Both the position numbers and the translations under genes were made by a program. This document shows positions 1 through 10,234 of a stretch of DNA of 64,000 nucleotides, piece after piece. Under the pieces are notes generated by a model. The model did not search any database. It worked only from the letters and a program-made list of their open reading frames with translations, and was not told where the DNA came from. Each line of letters starts with the position of its first letter. Positions within the stretch are counted from its first letter, which is position 1. The DNA is from Salvator merianae. Taxonomy: Eukaryota; Chordata; Lepidosauria; Squamata; Teiidae. The stretch lies in the NCBI GenBank assembly GCA_003586115.2, contig QVOM02000073.1, forward strand, positions 23,608,175-23,672,174. The letters run 5' to 3'.

Positions 1-1726
1 ACTGCAGCCAATCACTGACTGCACAGGGAGGAGAATTTGATGTGGGGTGGAGGCAGAAAAGGTACTGTTTCTCCATGCCAAACACGGGAAATATCAGTGT
101 GGGAACGAGCAAGTCCTAATTGAGTCCATATTAAACTGTAACTGTGGTAATGATCAGAAGACGAATTCAGTCCTTGTACTCTTCTGATACGGATTAAATT
201 TACGATGTTGGACCACAGCCTTTGTGTCTCCAGAATCTTTTACAACTTTGTCTACACAAATCCATCAACTGATGTTTATATTCAAGGAAATGTTTGACAA
301 GAGGAGCCTGTCATTTCTGATTTTTAATAGAACCATTATATTCAGTATTTCCTGTTTTTATCATATTCTTACGCCTACATAAAGTAGGCTTCAAGGGCAC
401 AGTATAATGTATAAAACTCCTTAACTGTTTCATGTAAGGAATTTTTTCAAGTGATGCAGTTTTTCATCAATTGGGTTCAAAAAATCCTTTATAATGTAAC
501 AATTAAGACAAACTGCACAATTCCCACATTTAAATTGCTCCAATTGTATAAACCTGTTCATCTCTATCCATGAAAAACCCAACTAGACTGTCCTTACAAT
601 TCCTTGCTGTTTTATAGGTAAAAACATTTTTGGCATAGCCAAGGACCTATTTAAATGAGGACTGCAGCTCTGACTCAATACAGAGTCTTTCTGTGGTTCC
701 AGTTTGTGGACTTCATAAAAATATCTTGTTTTTAAAGATGAACAACAGCTATGATGTATATAGAAATATGGTCTTTATGCACTCATATATATGGAAAAAG
801 TTCTATTTGTGTACATATTTTAAAAATATAACTGTATTGTGCTATCTATAGTTCTAATCGTCAATTCTGTTTGGTAGTTGTTATATAAGAAAATACAATA
901 TACAATTCTTCTGTATTATGGACTCATGTACTCAGTTTACTTAGATTTTTGAGGAGGACATCATGTTGTTACTTGGTGTCTGTTTTTAATTTGTTTTAAC
1001 TATCTTTCTAGTGTTTTGATTTAAAATGTCATGTAGTTGGGTAGATGATGCAACCTGCTGATGAAGGCTCTGCAGTCAGGGTAAAAGACTTATTGGGAAA
1101 CTGCGGAGTCAGGCCTGGCTTTCCTTTTAGGTAGAGGTAAGAGTCTCTGTGGGGCAACATAAATAGGAGCCGGAGTGGCCAAGAGTCTCTATAAGTCTCA
1201 GGTAGCTTGCAAACCCATTGCAAAGTAAGAATATAATTAAGGAGAGTACACGGAGGACATATTTCACAGCAGCAGTAGAGCAGCTGCTGTGGCCCAGGAA
1301 ACACATATGAGTTCACAACGATAGAACAAGCATTAATAAGACCTAAGCAAACAGTGTTATCTAGAGTTCCAGCTGTAGCATAAGGTATAAGTATCTGGCA
1401 TATGCTCAAAACAAACCTTAAACAGCTTTATGCCATGTGTGTGTATTGACCTGTAAACAGCATAAGAGGAAAAGAAGAGCAAAGTGATATTTGGATGAAG
1501 GGGGAAACAGACTAAGAAGGAACCTGAGAGTTTGTAAGAAAGTGGTTTTATAAGAGACTAAATGTAACAGTGCCAAAAAGGAGAGCTGGGAGAGGAGGAG
1601 AAAAAAACAGTATTTTTTTGCACAGAGCAAGGTGTTCCTTAATAGTCAAATGGTAGAAGGATTTGATTCATGCAGAACTTTGAAATGTTATAAAGAAGAA
1701 GTCAAGGAAATTGAAGCTGCCATATT
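1..1726. other. anonymous AT-rich non-coding DNA
   Basis: Nothing recognisable. Open frames are short and lack domain-like composition. No repeat ends or RNA genes were identified by eye. Confidence 0.5.
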
Positions 1727-1906
1727 GGCCCTTTCTGCACTTGGCCTTATACCAGATTATATCCTGGAATAGGGACCTGCCATCTGCATGCTAGTAGGAA
1801 CTATGGCAGGCCCCATGCAGGGCCTGCTGTAAACTCCACTAGTGTGTGGATAGCAGGTCCCTGTTCTGGGATATGATCCAGAATAAAGCCAAGTGCAGAA
1901 AGGGCC
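1727..1906. mobile_element. palindromic MITE, family A copy 1
   Basis: A 180-bp element whose two ends are inverted copies, starting GGCCCTTTCTGCACTTGGC and ending with the reverse complement. The arms continue inward as an imperfect palindrome. Two further copies lie at 57395-57575 and 60941-61120 with the same ends and length. Here the flanks are ATT on the left and TTA on the right, so no clear target duplication remains. The other copies have 3-bp duplications, which suggests a PIF/Harbinger-type non-autonomous element; that class assignment is inference. Confidence 0.75.
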
Positions 1907-2868
1907 TTAGTTCATTTACATTATCTACTAGCTTCATGCAGTTTGGCACAGTTGTGTTTTAACACAAATAAACCTAAATCTACCTCAATTAATAATAAAC
2001 AAAGGATTCAGGTATACCATGTGTAGTGTCTACCAGAAAGGAAATTGTATTGTCCTTTAGTTCTCCTGTGCTGTGGCTCCTGATTAGACTATGACAGACT
2101 TACAACTTTTCAGAAAGAAAACCTAGCCTAATTTTTTCAAGAAAAATATTGCCTTGTGGTCAATGCTCATTTAGACATGTGGCAATAGTCTAAAAGTTTT
2201 TTAAAAATCACAAATCCTATTAATGATCTAGTTTATGATTTAAAACACTTTTCTATTTGTTCTTCCAAAGGGTTGCAAGAAGCAACTACAGAATCTTCAA
2301 ATCTCGCAATTGCCTCCTGCCATCTGGAGGCAGGCTTACAGTAAAAGATTTTAACTTAAATACACATCTATTATTTTGTATATCTGGATATTTTGTTTAT
2401 TATGTGTACAATATTTTAAACCATAATTTATTGTTTATGTGGTTCCAGCTAAGGAGTTCTAGTTCAAGGCACTGGAAGGGGCATCAGGTTGGCAAATGGC
2501 TGATTTATAGCAACTTGGGGGAGTGCGTGTGGGCTAGATAGCTATAAACCACAGATTTTTTCCCCCAGTATTCAAACTTATTTTAAGTTTGTTTCTGTGG
2601 AAAACAACCACAGTTGTCCCTTGTATAATGCTGTCTTGCATAACATACTTTTGCTTTTATATGGTGGCTAAAGGAAGCTAGTTTAATGCTAGTCCAGAAA
2701 CCTTCACTGTTCTGATTTTACTTCTAATGTTCCATTGGCTTACAGTGATAGACTTAGGCTTCATCTGCTCCATTGATATTTGGCACTCCTAGAGAATTCC
2801 TGGGACCCAACAGGCAAATGTACCTGACTCCCTCAGGCTTGCAGGCAGCCACTGAAATGCGAAATCTA
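1907..2868. other. anonymous non-coding DNA
   Basis: No gene, RNA or repeat recognised. The longest frame here (2257-2541, +) has no recognisable domain and is most likely chance. Confidence 0.45.
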
Positions 2869-3211
2869 GGGATGTGCGCACACACAAAAAATAATTTTCA
2901 ATTAGTTTTTGAATGAAAAACTGTATTTTTGCCTCATCAGCAAATTTTGTTGTCAAAAATGCATTTTTTTGCATTCATTTTCACATTTTTCACAAGGTTT
3001 TACCATTGAAAATGCCATTTTTATAGTTTAAACACAGCGAAAAACGCGAAAAGTGCAAAAATTCAACGAATTTCATTTTCACAAAAAGACTTTTTTGTTT
3101 TCGATTGTAAACTGTAAATGCGAAAAAAAGCCATTTTCGTTTCAATGAGAAAATTTTCAAAAATGAAATTTCATAATGAATTTTCAAATGCAAATCTAAA
3201 TTTGCACATCC
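2869..3211. mobile_element. AT-rich MITE-like element
   Basis: About 343 bp of very A/T-rich sequence bounded by short inverted ends: GGGATGTGC on the left and GCACATCC on the right. The interior is dense in self-complementary motifs such as GAAAATTTTC and ATGAAATTTCAT, so either strand can fold. The flanks CTA and TTA are only partly alike. It resembles common vertebrate non-autonomous DNA transposons, but the superfamily cannot be told from this copy. Confidence 0.5.
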
Positions 3212-4137
3212 TTAGCAAAATCTGCCCTTGAAGGTGTCTTACTTGCAAGTGTGAAAAATCACTCCAAGATGGATTTTATCCTATTGCACTTCTTCTGCCA
3301 CCACCTAGAATGACAGCAAGGGTGGGTGTGAGTTATTGGGGGTAATTTCTGCCAAGCACAATTTAGCACTGGACTGAAAATGTCTGATTCCAGAAGCCAT
3401 TTCTGGTCCTGTATAAACTGTGCCAGACAGAAACTTTAAAACTGCAGAGCTTTGATTCTGCAGTTTCAAAGCCTTGGAGGTCAGGAGGCACTGGCTGTGT
3501 AAACAGCTTGCTTCCCATCCCTTTTAAATGGTTGTCTGCAGTCATCCAAAGTCTTTCCCCCCATATCTTCACTAATTTATTAATAGTTTAGACCTCCCCT
3601 CCACAGTATCATTTATTTGCGTTGTTTGACGATGTTTCATCTGTGTGGTGCCACTGACTTGCATATTTGTACACTGGGCCTCCATGAATTCGCTAACCCC
3701 CAATTTTTTCATAGATGACAATTACATGTATAATACTGTTTTGCCCAATACAGTGGTTTGTGGGAACCAAACCATAGCGGTATACATCAGATGACTATGT
3801 TTCCATCTGCTGTACAGTTCTTGAATACAATATTTTTGAGATTAGCTTCCGTGTCAAATCCAGGCAACAGCTAGACAAGGATACCTTGTAGGTATCTTTG
3901 CAGAAAAATAGTGGTCCCACTTTTAAAATATATGTTGTTTAGTGCACAATTACTGTCAAACCAGTGTTTGGGGAACTAAAATGGAAGGGGGCAGGTAAGA
4001 ATGCAGAAGTAATGCTCCATGCCTCTTTCTTTTCTCTATTTTTCCTTTTCCTGCTTTTTTGAAGAGAAACAGGAAGGGAGGAGAAATCCCAGTGGAGCAC
4101 CGCAATAAGCACTGAAGCAATGATTGACACGAGTCAA
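3212..4137. other. anonymous non-coding DNA
   Basis: Nothing recognised. Two overlapping minus-strand frames near 3940-4170 are too short and too biased to support a gene. Confidence 0.4.
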
Positions 4138-4482
4138 TGTGTGAAGAAGAATTGCTTGCTTTATTCACTACACATTCGGTATATATAACTCAAGCAGCTA
4201 CCTTTTATCATAGCTACTAATCATCACAATAGCGGCTTCAAAGCAACTGATAAGCACATGTTTTATCATACTAGTATTGCCTCATCCTGACAGCTGGCCG
4301 CACACCCCTGTTCCTTTCTCAGGCTTTGGAGCCTGAGAGAGTTTCTATTCTTCAAGGTCTTATTTACCCAGGCCATGGAGAATTCATCTAGTTCCTGAGA
4401 CAGGTTTGCCCATCTCTGGCCAAATCAACCCTACAAAGCACCTTGTGGTCTCCCACCTGAAAGATAAGTATGAGGTGAACAA
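4138..4482 (-). mobile_element. possible old LTR fragment, minus strand
   Basis: Read on the minus strand, this stretch has the order expected of an LTR promoter and end: a TATATATA box near 4180-4190, then AATAAA near 4160, then an end with CACACA at about 4138. A 9-bp hairpin (CTCAGGCT...AGCCTGAG) lies at 4317-4338. No matching other end or target duplication was found, so the outer boundary is unknown and the repeat at 4483-4751 may belong to it. Confidence 0.25.
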
Positions 4483-4751
4483 CTCCCCGTAGAGGGACAA
4501 TTTTGGGAGGAGGAAGAATGCAGCACAAACTGGGATCAATGGCTGACAAGAAACTCCTTTTAGTAAACAATGCTCTTTAGAGAATAGTCACCTTCAACAC
4601 AGCTCATTCTACTTGTTCTGGAAGTGCTTTTCACTCACAAAAAACCCAAGATGGCTATTAAGTCTACATGGAAGTATCTTCAGACCTATAAAAGATGGAA
4701 CAGTTGTTTCAAATCTTTATGTAGGCAGGGGTAGACACAGAGTACCTTCCC
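4483..4751. repeat. 269-bp direct repeat, left copy (flanks the retrotransposon)
   Basis: This block ends exactly where the 5' LTR begins and recurs as 9966-10234, directly after the 3' LTR. Both copies are 269 bp with no gaps; I count 7 substitutions (about 2.6 percent). It starts CTCCCCGTAGAGGG and ends GAGTACCTTCCC. Gypsy-type integrases normally duplicate 4-6 bp, so this is not an ordinary target-site duplication. Confidence 0.9.
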
Positions 4752-4999
4752 TGTTGTGTATGTAAATTCAATATTGAATGGAAGCCGCGGATTGGCCGCA
4801 ACACCAAGAGCGGGGGGAAAACAAACGGCTGTCAAAGCCACACCTCCAGCACTAGGAGAATGTATAAATAGAGGCCACCGCGCGTGCCTTTGTCAGTTGG
4901 GAGTTAGCAGTTGATAGCTGAATGTGTGGACGTTACAACCTCATCTAAATAAATCAGATCTTGGTTACAACATGCCTGATTCTTTATTGAGACTTAACA
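4752..4999 (+). repeat. 5' LTR of the gypsy-type element
   Basis: Begins TGTTGTGTATG and ends CTTAACA, giving the short inverted pair TGTT...AACA expected at LTR ends. The first 244 bp match the 3' LTR with 3 substitutions. A TATA box (TATAAATA) lies at 4863-4870 and a polyadenylation signal AATAAA at 4948-4953, so the transcript would start and end within this unit. The last four bases (4996-4999) have no counterpart in the 3' LTR. Confidence 0.93.
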
Positions 5000-5000
5000 C

Positions 5001-5014
5001 TGGCGACGAGAGAC
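5001..5014 (+). promoter_or_regulatory. primer-binding site
   Basis: TGGCGACGAGAGAC begins one base after the LTR end. TGG at this spot is the normal complement of a tRNA 3' CCA tail. Which tRNA it pairs with cannot be decided by eye. Confidence 0.6.
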
Positions 5015-5107
5015 TCGAGCCTCACGAGAAATTCAGCCATGGAAGCTTCCTCTGTCGCAAAGGCTCCAGAGTACTTCGATTCCGAAAAGACTAGCTGACA
5101 GACCTAT

Positions 5108-5476
5108 ATGGCCAAGTTTGACATCTTTTTAGAAGCCTCCGGTCTACAAAACGCTGAGGACAACAGGAAGAGAGCAATCTTCCTCAACCATTGCGGGTCC
5201 CATATATATGATCTCGCTCAAACTCTTACGGACCCAGACCCGGTGAATTCCGTCTCCTGGACGACGCTCACAACAAAGCTGGCGGCACATTTCAAGCCGA
5301 CCAAACCATCCAGGGTTTTCCGGCACCAATTCTCCCGGATGTTTCAGAATGAGGGAGAATCCATCAACCAATTCGCCACTCGTCTGCGGAGTGTCTTATC
5401 TAAGTGCAAATTTGATAATCCAGAGCCCAGGATGATAGACGGCTTGATTTTTGGAATGCGAAATCTGGCACTCTGA
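5108..5476 (+). pseudogene. Gag matrix/capsid-like segment
   Basis: A 122-residue open segment of the Gag-Pol frame between two stop codons. It has the look of a retrotransposon Gag capsid domain: a conserved tryptophan in VSWTTL, then LAAHFKPTKPSRVFRHQF, then a glutamine-rich FATRLRSV stretch, as in the retrotransposon Gag family (Pfam retrotrans_gag style; recalled, not searched). The Gag frame continues past the TGA at 5474 as a helical, Glu/Ala-rich linker toward the zinc knuckles. Confidence 0.8.
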
Positions 5477-5593
5477 AACAAACTCCTCACAGAGGAGGAA
5501 ACCTCCCTACAAGAAGTATTAAAAGCAGCACAAGCCGTTGAAGTCTCTGAAGCTGCCGCTGAGGAACTCAAGAGATATTCCAATATAAACCAG

Positions 5594-7549
5594 GTGCTGA
5601 AGCTGGAAAACCTTGCGCCTGCGAACACCACCGAGAAGCAAGACCCAAACCCAGCCTTCGAGGAAGACGACTGCCTGCAGATCAGGACGTCCCAACCAAG
5701 GTACCAAAGAAGCCCCCACGCCGTACCGAGATGCGCCGGATGCAGAGGGAACCACCCCAGATCGAAGTGCCCGTTCCGCGATGCAGTCTGCCACCGCTGT
5801 GAAAAGCGAGGTCACATCGCTGAGGCTTGCCGCACCATTCTGCCTGACGATTTTCAACCGCCCTCAAGAAGCCATCGCCCCTTCACCAACACCTGGCAGC
5901 CGAAGGACAGCAAGTTCTCTCAACCCTACTCCAGAGGTTACCCGAGGAACTCCGAGAATTACAACCGGGATGCCAACCGTGGTAATTGTTACCCCGCAGT
6001 ATGTTGCACCGTCCCCGCCGACCCGAACAAACTGTCCGTGTCCCTGCTTTTAAACAACCAGCCATGCACAATGGAGCTGGACACAGGCTCAAGATTTAGC
6101 ATTATGCCCTGGCATAAGCTTAAGTTATATATGCCTTCTATCCAAAAGGACCAATTAGAACTGATTACGTCTTCTATCCGAGACTTTCAGGGGAACGGGA
6201 TTCCTGTAGTGGGGCGGGCAAGGGTACCGAATACTTTTAAAAATATTTCAAGGCAACTACCCCTGGTTGTAGTAGAAGGGGCTAAGCACACTCTGCTAGG
6301 CATGGAGTGGTTGGGACCATTGGGCATAGGGGTTACGGGTTTACACAAAATCACCACCAGTGAAAGTGCTGATTTTGTCAAGGAATTTCCGGACGTTTTT
6401 GCCAACGGTTTGGGTACTTATAGGGGGCCGCCTATCTCTTTTACAATAGACCCTAAGATACCCCCACTTCGGTTAAAACCCTGCAGAGTTCCATTACCTC
6501 TCCTTCCCAAACTTGACTTACAATTAGACAAGCTGATAGCTCAGGGAATCTTAGTCCCCGTTGACTATGCCCCCTGGGAGACGCCAATAGTCACCCCACT
6601 CAAACCAGATGGGTCAATTAGGGTCTGCGCTGATTATAAATCGACCCTGAATAGGGCACTCCAACATAACGCCTACCCCATACCGGTGGTCCAGCACTTA
6701 CTCCACTCCTTGGTAGAAGGCAAATTATTTGCCAAACTTGATTTAGCCCAAGCATACCAGCAACTGCCCGTCGATGAAGCCACTGCCTTAGCCCAGACCA
6801 TTGTCACCCACCGGGGAGCATTTAAATGCACCAGGCTCCAATTTGGAATCAGCGTTGGCCCCAGCATTTTCCAGAGCTTAATGGAGAGGCTTTTAAATGG
6901 CCTTAAAGGGGTCGTCCCTTATTTTGACGACGTCCTTATTTCGGGAGAGAATCGCACCCAGCTCAACCAGAGGATCAGGGAAGTCCTCAGCAGTTTCCAA
7001 GCCAAAGGACTTAGACTTAGGGCAGATAAGTGCTCATGGGGAGTCCCTAGCGTCGAATTTCTCGGCTTCAAAATAGACAGGGAAGGAATTCACCCCACGG
7101 AAGAAAAGATTAAGGCAATCAAGGACGCCCCAGAACCTAGAAACAAAACTGAACTACAAGCCTTTTTAGGACTCTTAAATTTTTACTCTGTTTTTTTAAA
7201 ACAGAAAGCCACAGCAGCAGAACCTCTCCATAGATTGCTGCAGAAGGGATTCAGCTGGACCTGGGGTGAACCAGAATGCCTAGCATTCCAACAAATAAAA
7301 AACCTCTTATCATCCAATAGCGTGGTAGTTCAATATAATGCCACCTTGCCCCTAAGGCTCACTTGCGATGCCTCCCCCTATGGCGTGGGTGCAGTCCTCG
7401 CCCACATATTTCCCAATGGCACAGAGGCTCCCATAGCATTTTTCTCTAGGACATTATCTGCTGCAGAAAGAAATTATAGTCAGATAGATAAGGAAGCCCT
7501 GGCAGCTGTCGCTGGCGTTAAAAAATTCCATGACTATATTTATGGGTAG
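5594..7549 (+). pseudogene. Gag zinc knuckles, protease, reverse transcriptase and RNase H
   Basis: 651 open codons. Residues 47-59 (CX2CX3HX4C) and 66-79 (CX2CX4HX4C) are two zinc knuckles that bind RNA. The aspartic protease active site LDTGS is at residues 162-166. Reverse transcriptase motifs follow: FAKLDLAQAYQQL at 379-391, LQFGIS at 415-420, and the catalytic YFDD at 443-446. The tether and RNase H begin with CDASPYGVGAVL near 591-602, with a further acidic residue in the IDKEALA motif near 634. It ends at a TAG inside RNase H; the same frame reopens immediately after. The listed start is only the first ATG after a stop, not a real initiation site. Confidence 0.93.
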
Positions 7550-8188
7550 CCTTTTGAGCTAATAACTGATCATAAACCCCTCCTGGGCCTCTTGGCAGAA
7601 AACAAACCTACACCCCCTTTTATGTCCCCCAGGATGACTAGGTGGGCTATATTCCTCTCAGGGTATAACTACACCTTAAAACACCGGGGGGGGGGGAAGG
7701 AGATTAATCACACAGATGGTTTGAGCCACTGCCCAGAAGCTAAACTACTAGAAGACCCAGCACCTGCAGCTGAGGTGTTATTAATAGAAATGGATGACTG
7801 CCCATTAGTCACTGCAGAGGAAGTAGCCACTGAAACCAGAAAAGACCCCACGCTTCATTCTGTAACGGAATACATCCTCAAGGGATGGGCAGAAGAGCCT
7901 CCAACAGATGAACTAAAATATTATAAAAGTAAACAATTAGAGCTGTCGGTTCTGAAGGGATGCATCTTATGGGGAGACAGGGTCATTATTCCCCCAACAT
8001 TAAGAAGAAGGGTGATAGATTTGTTACATAAGGGCCACCCAGGGATAGTTAGAATGAAGAGTTTGGCAAGAAGCCATTTATGGTGGCCTGGTTTAGATAG
8101 GGACATAGAACAGTGGGTAGCTACGTGCAGTCCTTGCCAGGAGTCAAGGCCAAACCCACCAAGAACCACACCAGGGGAATGGGAAACT
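7550..8188 (+). pseudogene. RNase H end and integrase zinc-binding domain
   Basis: The frame continues after the TAG at 7547 with the end of RNase H (LITDHKPLLGLL; a histidine-aspartate pair typical of the family) and a connector. Around 8013-8140 lies the integrase N-terminal zinc-binding domain: LLHKGHPGI, then HLWWPGLDRDIE, then CSPCQ, the usual HHCC pattern. The open frame runs into the nested LTR at 8189, which adds foreign residues before a stop at about 8239. Confidence 0.9.
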
Positions 8189-8756
8189 TGTCAGAGTGCG
8201 CATTTCTTTGTGCGGAAGACTGATGAGTCGTTCCCGTGAAGTAGAAAAATAAACTCTGTGAGTAGCAGAGTTGACTACAAAGCTCAGTCTTTATTGTTGC
8301 TTAGTTTCATAGTAAAAATAGCTAAGTAGGATAAAATACAGTTGCACTGCACATTATGGTAGCAGTATTAGAATATCTTCAGTAAAGTAAGTTCAGGAAA
8401 CATGGTTACAAGAGTTGCATTCATTGTCATATAGTCACACATAATAATCAGCTCATAATGAATGAATGAATGAATGATAGCATCCATCTATAAAGAACTC
8501 ATATAGCATCACATCATTGTTATTGTAATACATTGTTATTGAATAGATAAGCTCTCAAGCTAAGGTTCTCACGGATAGGAAATACTGTTATCTGTAACAC
8601 ACTAGCCATAACAATTCTATGAAGCTGGATGTTGACCACTTCAGTAACTTTCCATTCAGCATAAACAAAATAACCATAGTACAGGAAACAGGAAATTGTT
8701 AAGACTAGAGAATACTGGCATTAGCTTATGGCTAATATAGAATCCATATTCTAACA
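8189..8756 (-). mobile_element. nested solo LTR, minus strand
   Basis: A 568-bp insert bounded by TGTCAGAG on the left and TTCTAACA on the right, i.e. TGT...ACA, flanked on both sides by AAACT (8184-8188 and 8757-8761). On the minus strand it starts TGTTAGAATATGG and carries AATAAA (TTTATT at 8290-8295 on the plus strand) near its end, so that is its transcriptional direction. No internal retroelement genes are present, so it is a solo LTR left by recombination. The start sequence and 5-bp duplication resemble Ty1/copia elements, but gypsy cannot be excluded. It splits the integrase of the host element. Confidence 0.9.
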
Positions 8757-9694
8757 AAACTCCCAGGGGCCCTTGGTCAAGACTCCACATAGACTTTGCA
8801 GGTCCGATCGAATCACAATCGTTCCTAATTGTTGTGGATGCGTACTCAAAGTGGGTAGAGATAATTCTGATGGGGGCAACCACCACCTGCGCAACCGTAA
8901 AAGCGTTGCGCAGGCTGTTTGCCACACATGGCTGCCCAGATGTAATAGTCTCAGATAATGGGCCACAGTTTACATCCAGGCAAATGGAAATTTTCTTGGC
9001 CCAACTGGGGATAAGACATGCTCTAATCTCACCTTATTCCCCTTCCAGCAATGGGCAGGCCGAATGTTTAGTAAGGGTGGCCAAGGAGGCTCTTAAGCGA
9101 TCATCACCTGGGGATGTGCAAGAACGCCTAGATCAATTTCTCCTAACACAGCATATCACACCCAACACCATCACGAACAAAAGCCCTGCAGAACTCTTAA
9201 TGGGGCGGAGATTAAGATCCCCACTGGACAGACTTCACCCCTCTTACACGGTACAGCCAAAAAGAGTAAACAGTTTCCCAGAACGCGTTCTGAATGTAGG
9301 AGACACGGTTTACGCAAAAAACTTTGATGGGGGAGTTAACTGGCAAAAGGGAACAGTACTCAATAAAACCGGTCCTAAAACGTACACAGTCCTTCTAGAG
9401 GATGGGCGACATTGGAAGAGACATATTGACCACCTTTGGGGGCGCCTAGAAACCGCCAGCCTCCGTAATGAACAATTTCAAACTAAAAGTGGAGACATTG
9501 ACTGTTCACTCCCCACAGGGAGTTCCGCGCCTCGACATCACCACCCCCAGGACAACTCAACGCAGGGGATGTCCACACAGGAAAGGCCGACCTCCTCCAC
9601 CGACTTCCAGAACTCGAGCGATCTGCGCAGGTCTGAGAGGGAGGTACGCAGACCCAGCCAATTGGAGGACTATGTCACCTGGTTGAATGATTGA
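8757..9694 (+). pseudogene. integrase catalytic core and C-terminal tail
   Basis: Frame resumes after the solo LTR. The three catalytic acidic residues are visible: Asp in HIDFAGP (codon 8792), Asp in VSDNGPQF (codon 8954) and Glu in NGQAE (codon 9062), with 35 residues between the last two, the DD(35)E signature. A C-terminal SH3-like stretch follows (VGDTVYAKNF...GTVLNKTGPKTYTV) and then a Pro/Ser/Thr-rich tail ending at TGA 9692-9694. No chromodomain is evident. The integrase would insert new cDNA copies, but here it is separated from its N-terminal domain. Confidence 0.92.
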
Positions 9695-9708
9695 CATATC
9701 TGGAAACT

Positions 9709-9721
9709 AGGGGGGGAGGGG
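9709..9721 (+). promoter_or_regulatory. polypurine tract
   Basis: A G-rich run directly upstream of the 3' LTR, the normal position of the primer for plus-strand DNA synthesis. It follows the Gag-Pol stop codon by about 15 bases. Confidence 0.75.
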
Positions 9722-9965
9722 TGTTGTGTATGTAAATTCAATATTGAATGGAAGCCGCGGATTGGCCGCAATACCAAGAGCGGGGGGAAAACAAACGGCT
9801 GTCAAAGCCACACCTCCAGCACTAGGAGAATGTATAAATAGAGGCCACCGCGCGCGCCTTTGTCAGTTGGGAGTTAGCAGTTGATAGCTGAATGTGTGGA
9901 CGTTACAACCTCATCTAAATAAATCAGATCTTGGTTACAACACGCCTGATTCTTTATTGAGACTT
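9722..9965 (+). repeat. 3' LTR, lacking the terminal AACA
   Basis: Same start as the 5' LTR (TGTTGTGTATG), with TATA box at 9833-9840 and AATAAA at 9918-9923. It matches 244 bp of the 5' LTR with 3 substitutions, then passes directly into the flanking repeat after GAGACTT. The AACA present at the end of the 5' LTR is missing. Confidence 0.92.
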
Positions 9966-10234
9966 CTCCCCGTAGAGGGACAATTTTGGGAGGAGAAAGA
10001 ATGCAGCACAAACTGGGATCAATGGCTGACAAGAAACTCCTTTTAGTAAACAATGCTCTTTAGAGAATAGTCATCTTCAAGACAGCTCATTCTACTTGTT
10101 TTGGAAGTGCTTTTCACTCACAAAAAACCCAAGATGGCTATTAAGTCTACATGGAAGTATCCTCAGACCTATAAAAGATGGAACAGTTGTTTCAAATCTT
10201 TATGTAGGCAGGGGCAGGCACAGAGTACCTTCCC
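9966..10234. repeat. 269-bp direct repeat, right copy
   Basis: Gap-free match to 4483-4751 with 7 substitutions, beginning at the base after the 3' LTR. It ends GAGTACCTTCCC and is followed by unrelated sequence starting ATTGTTAAG. Confidence 0.9.

Larger units (their letters stand above)
5039..9694 (+). pseudogene. single-frame Gag-Pol polyprotein of the gypsy element, interrupted
   Basis: From the ATG at 5039 to the TGA at 9692-9694 the same reading frame carries Gag, nucleocapsid, protease, reverse transcriptase, RNase H and integrase, with no frameshift between Gag and Pol. It is broken by TGA at 5096-5098, TGA at 5474-5476 and TAG at 7547-7549, and by a solo LTR at 8189-8756. That insertion plus its 5-bp duplication totals 573 bp, a multiple of three, so the frame resumes in register. 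Without the insert the frame would span about 1360 codons. The single-frame layout suggests one polyprotein cleaved by its own protease, as in some other gypsy lineages; this is inference. Confidence 0.9.
4752..9965 (+). mobile_element. Ty3/gypsy-type LTR retrotransposon with nested solo LTR
   Basis: A full-length element of 5214 bp. Order: 5' LTR, primer-binding site at 5001, one Gag-Pol frame from 5039 to 9694, polypurine tract at 9709-9721, 3' LTR. The domain order protease, reverse transcriptase, RNase H, integrase is that of Metaviridae (Ty3/gypsy). No envelope frame follows the integrase. The two LTRs differ at 3 of 244 aligned positions, pointing to a fairly recent insertion. The copy is not competent: three in-frame stops and a 568-bp solo LTR interrupt Pol. 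Flanks are 269-bp direct repeats, not a short target duplication. Confidence 0.95.

Noticed and set aside
4861..4870. Host promoter TATA box
   Set aside because: It lies inside the 5' LTR and recurs in the 3' LTR, so it belongs to the retrotransposon.
5613..6053. 146-codon alternative frame inside gag-pol
   Set aside because: A shadow of the Gag-Pol frame; the zinc knuckles and protease lie in the other frame.
9695..9721. Envelope gene after integrase
   Set aside because: Only 27 bases separate the Pol stop from the 3' LTR, so there is no room for one.
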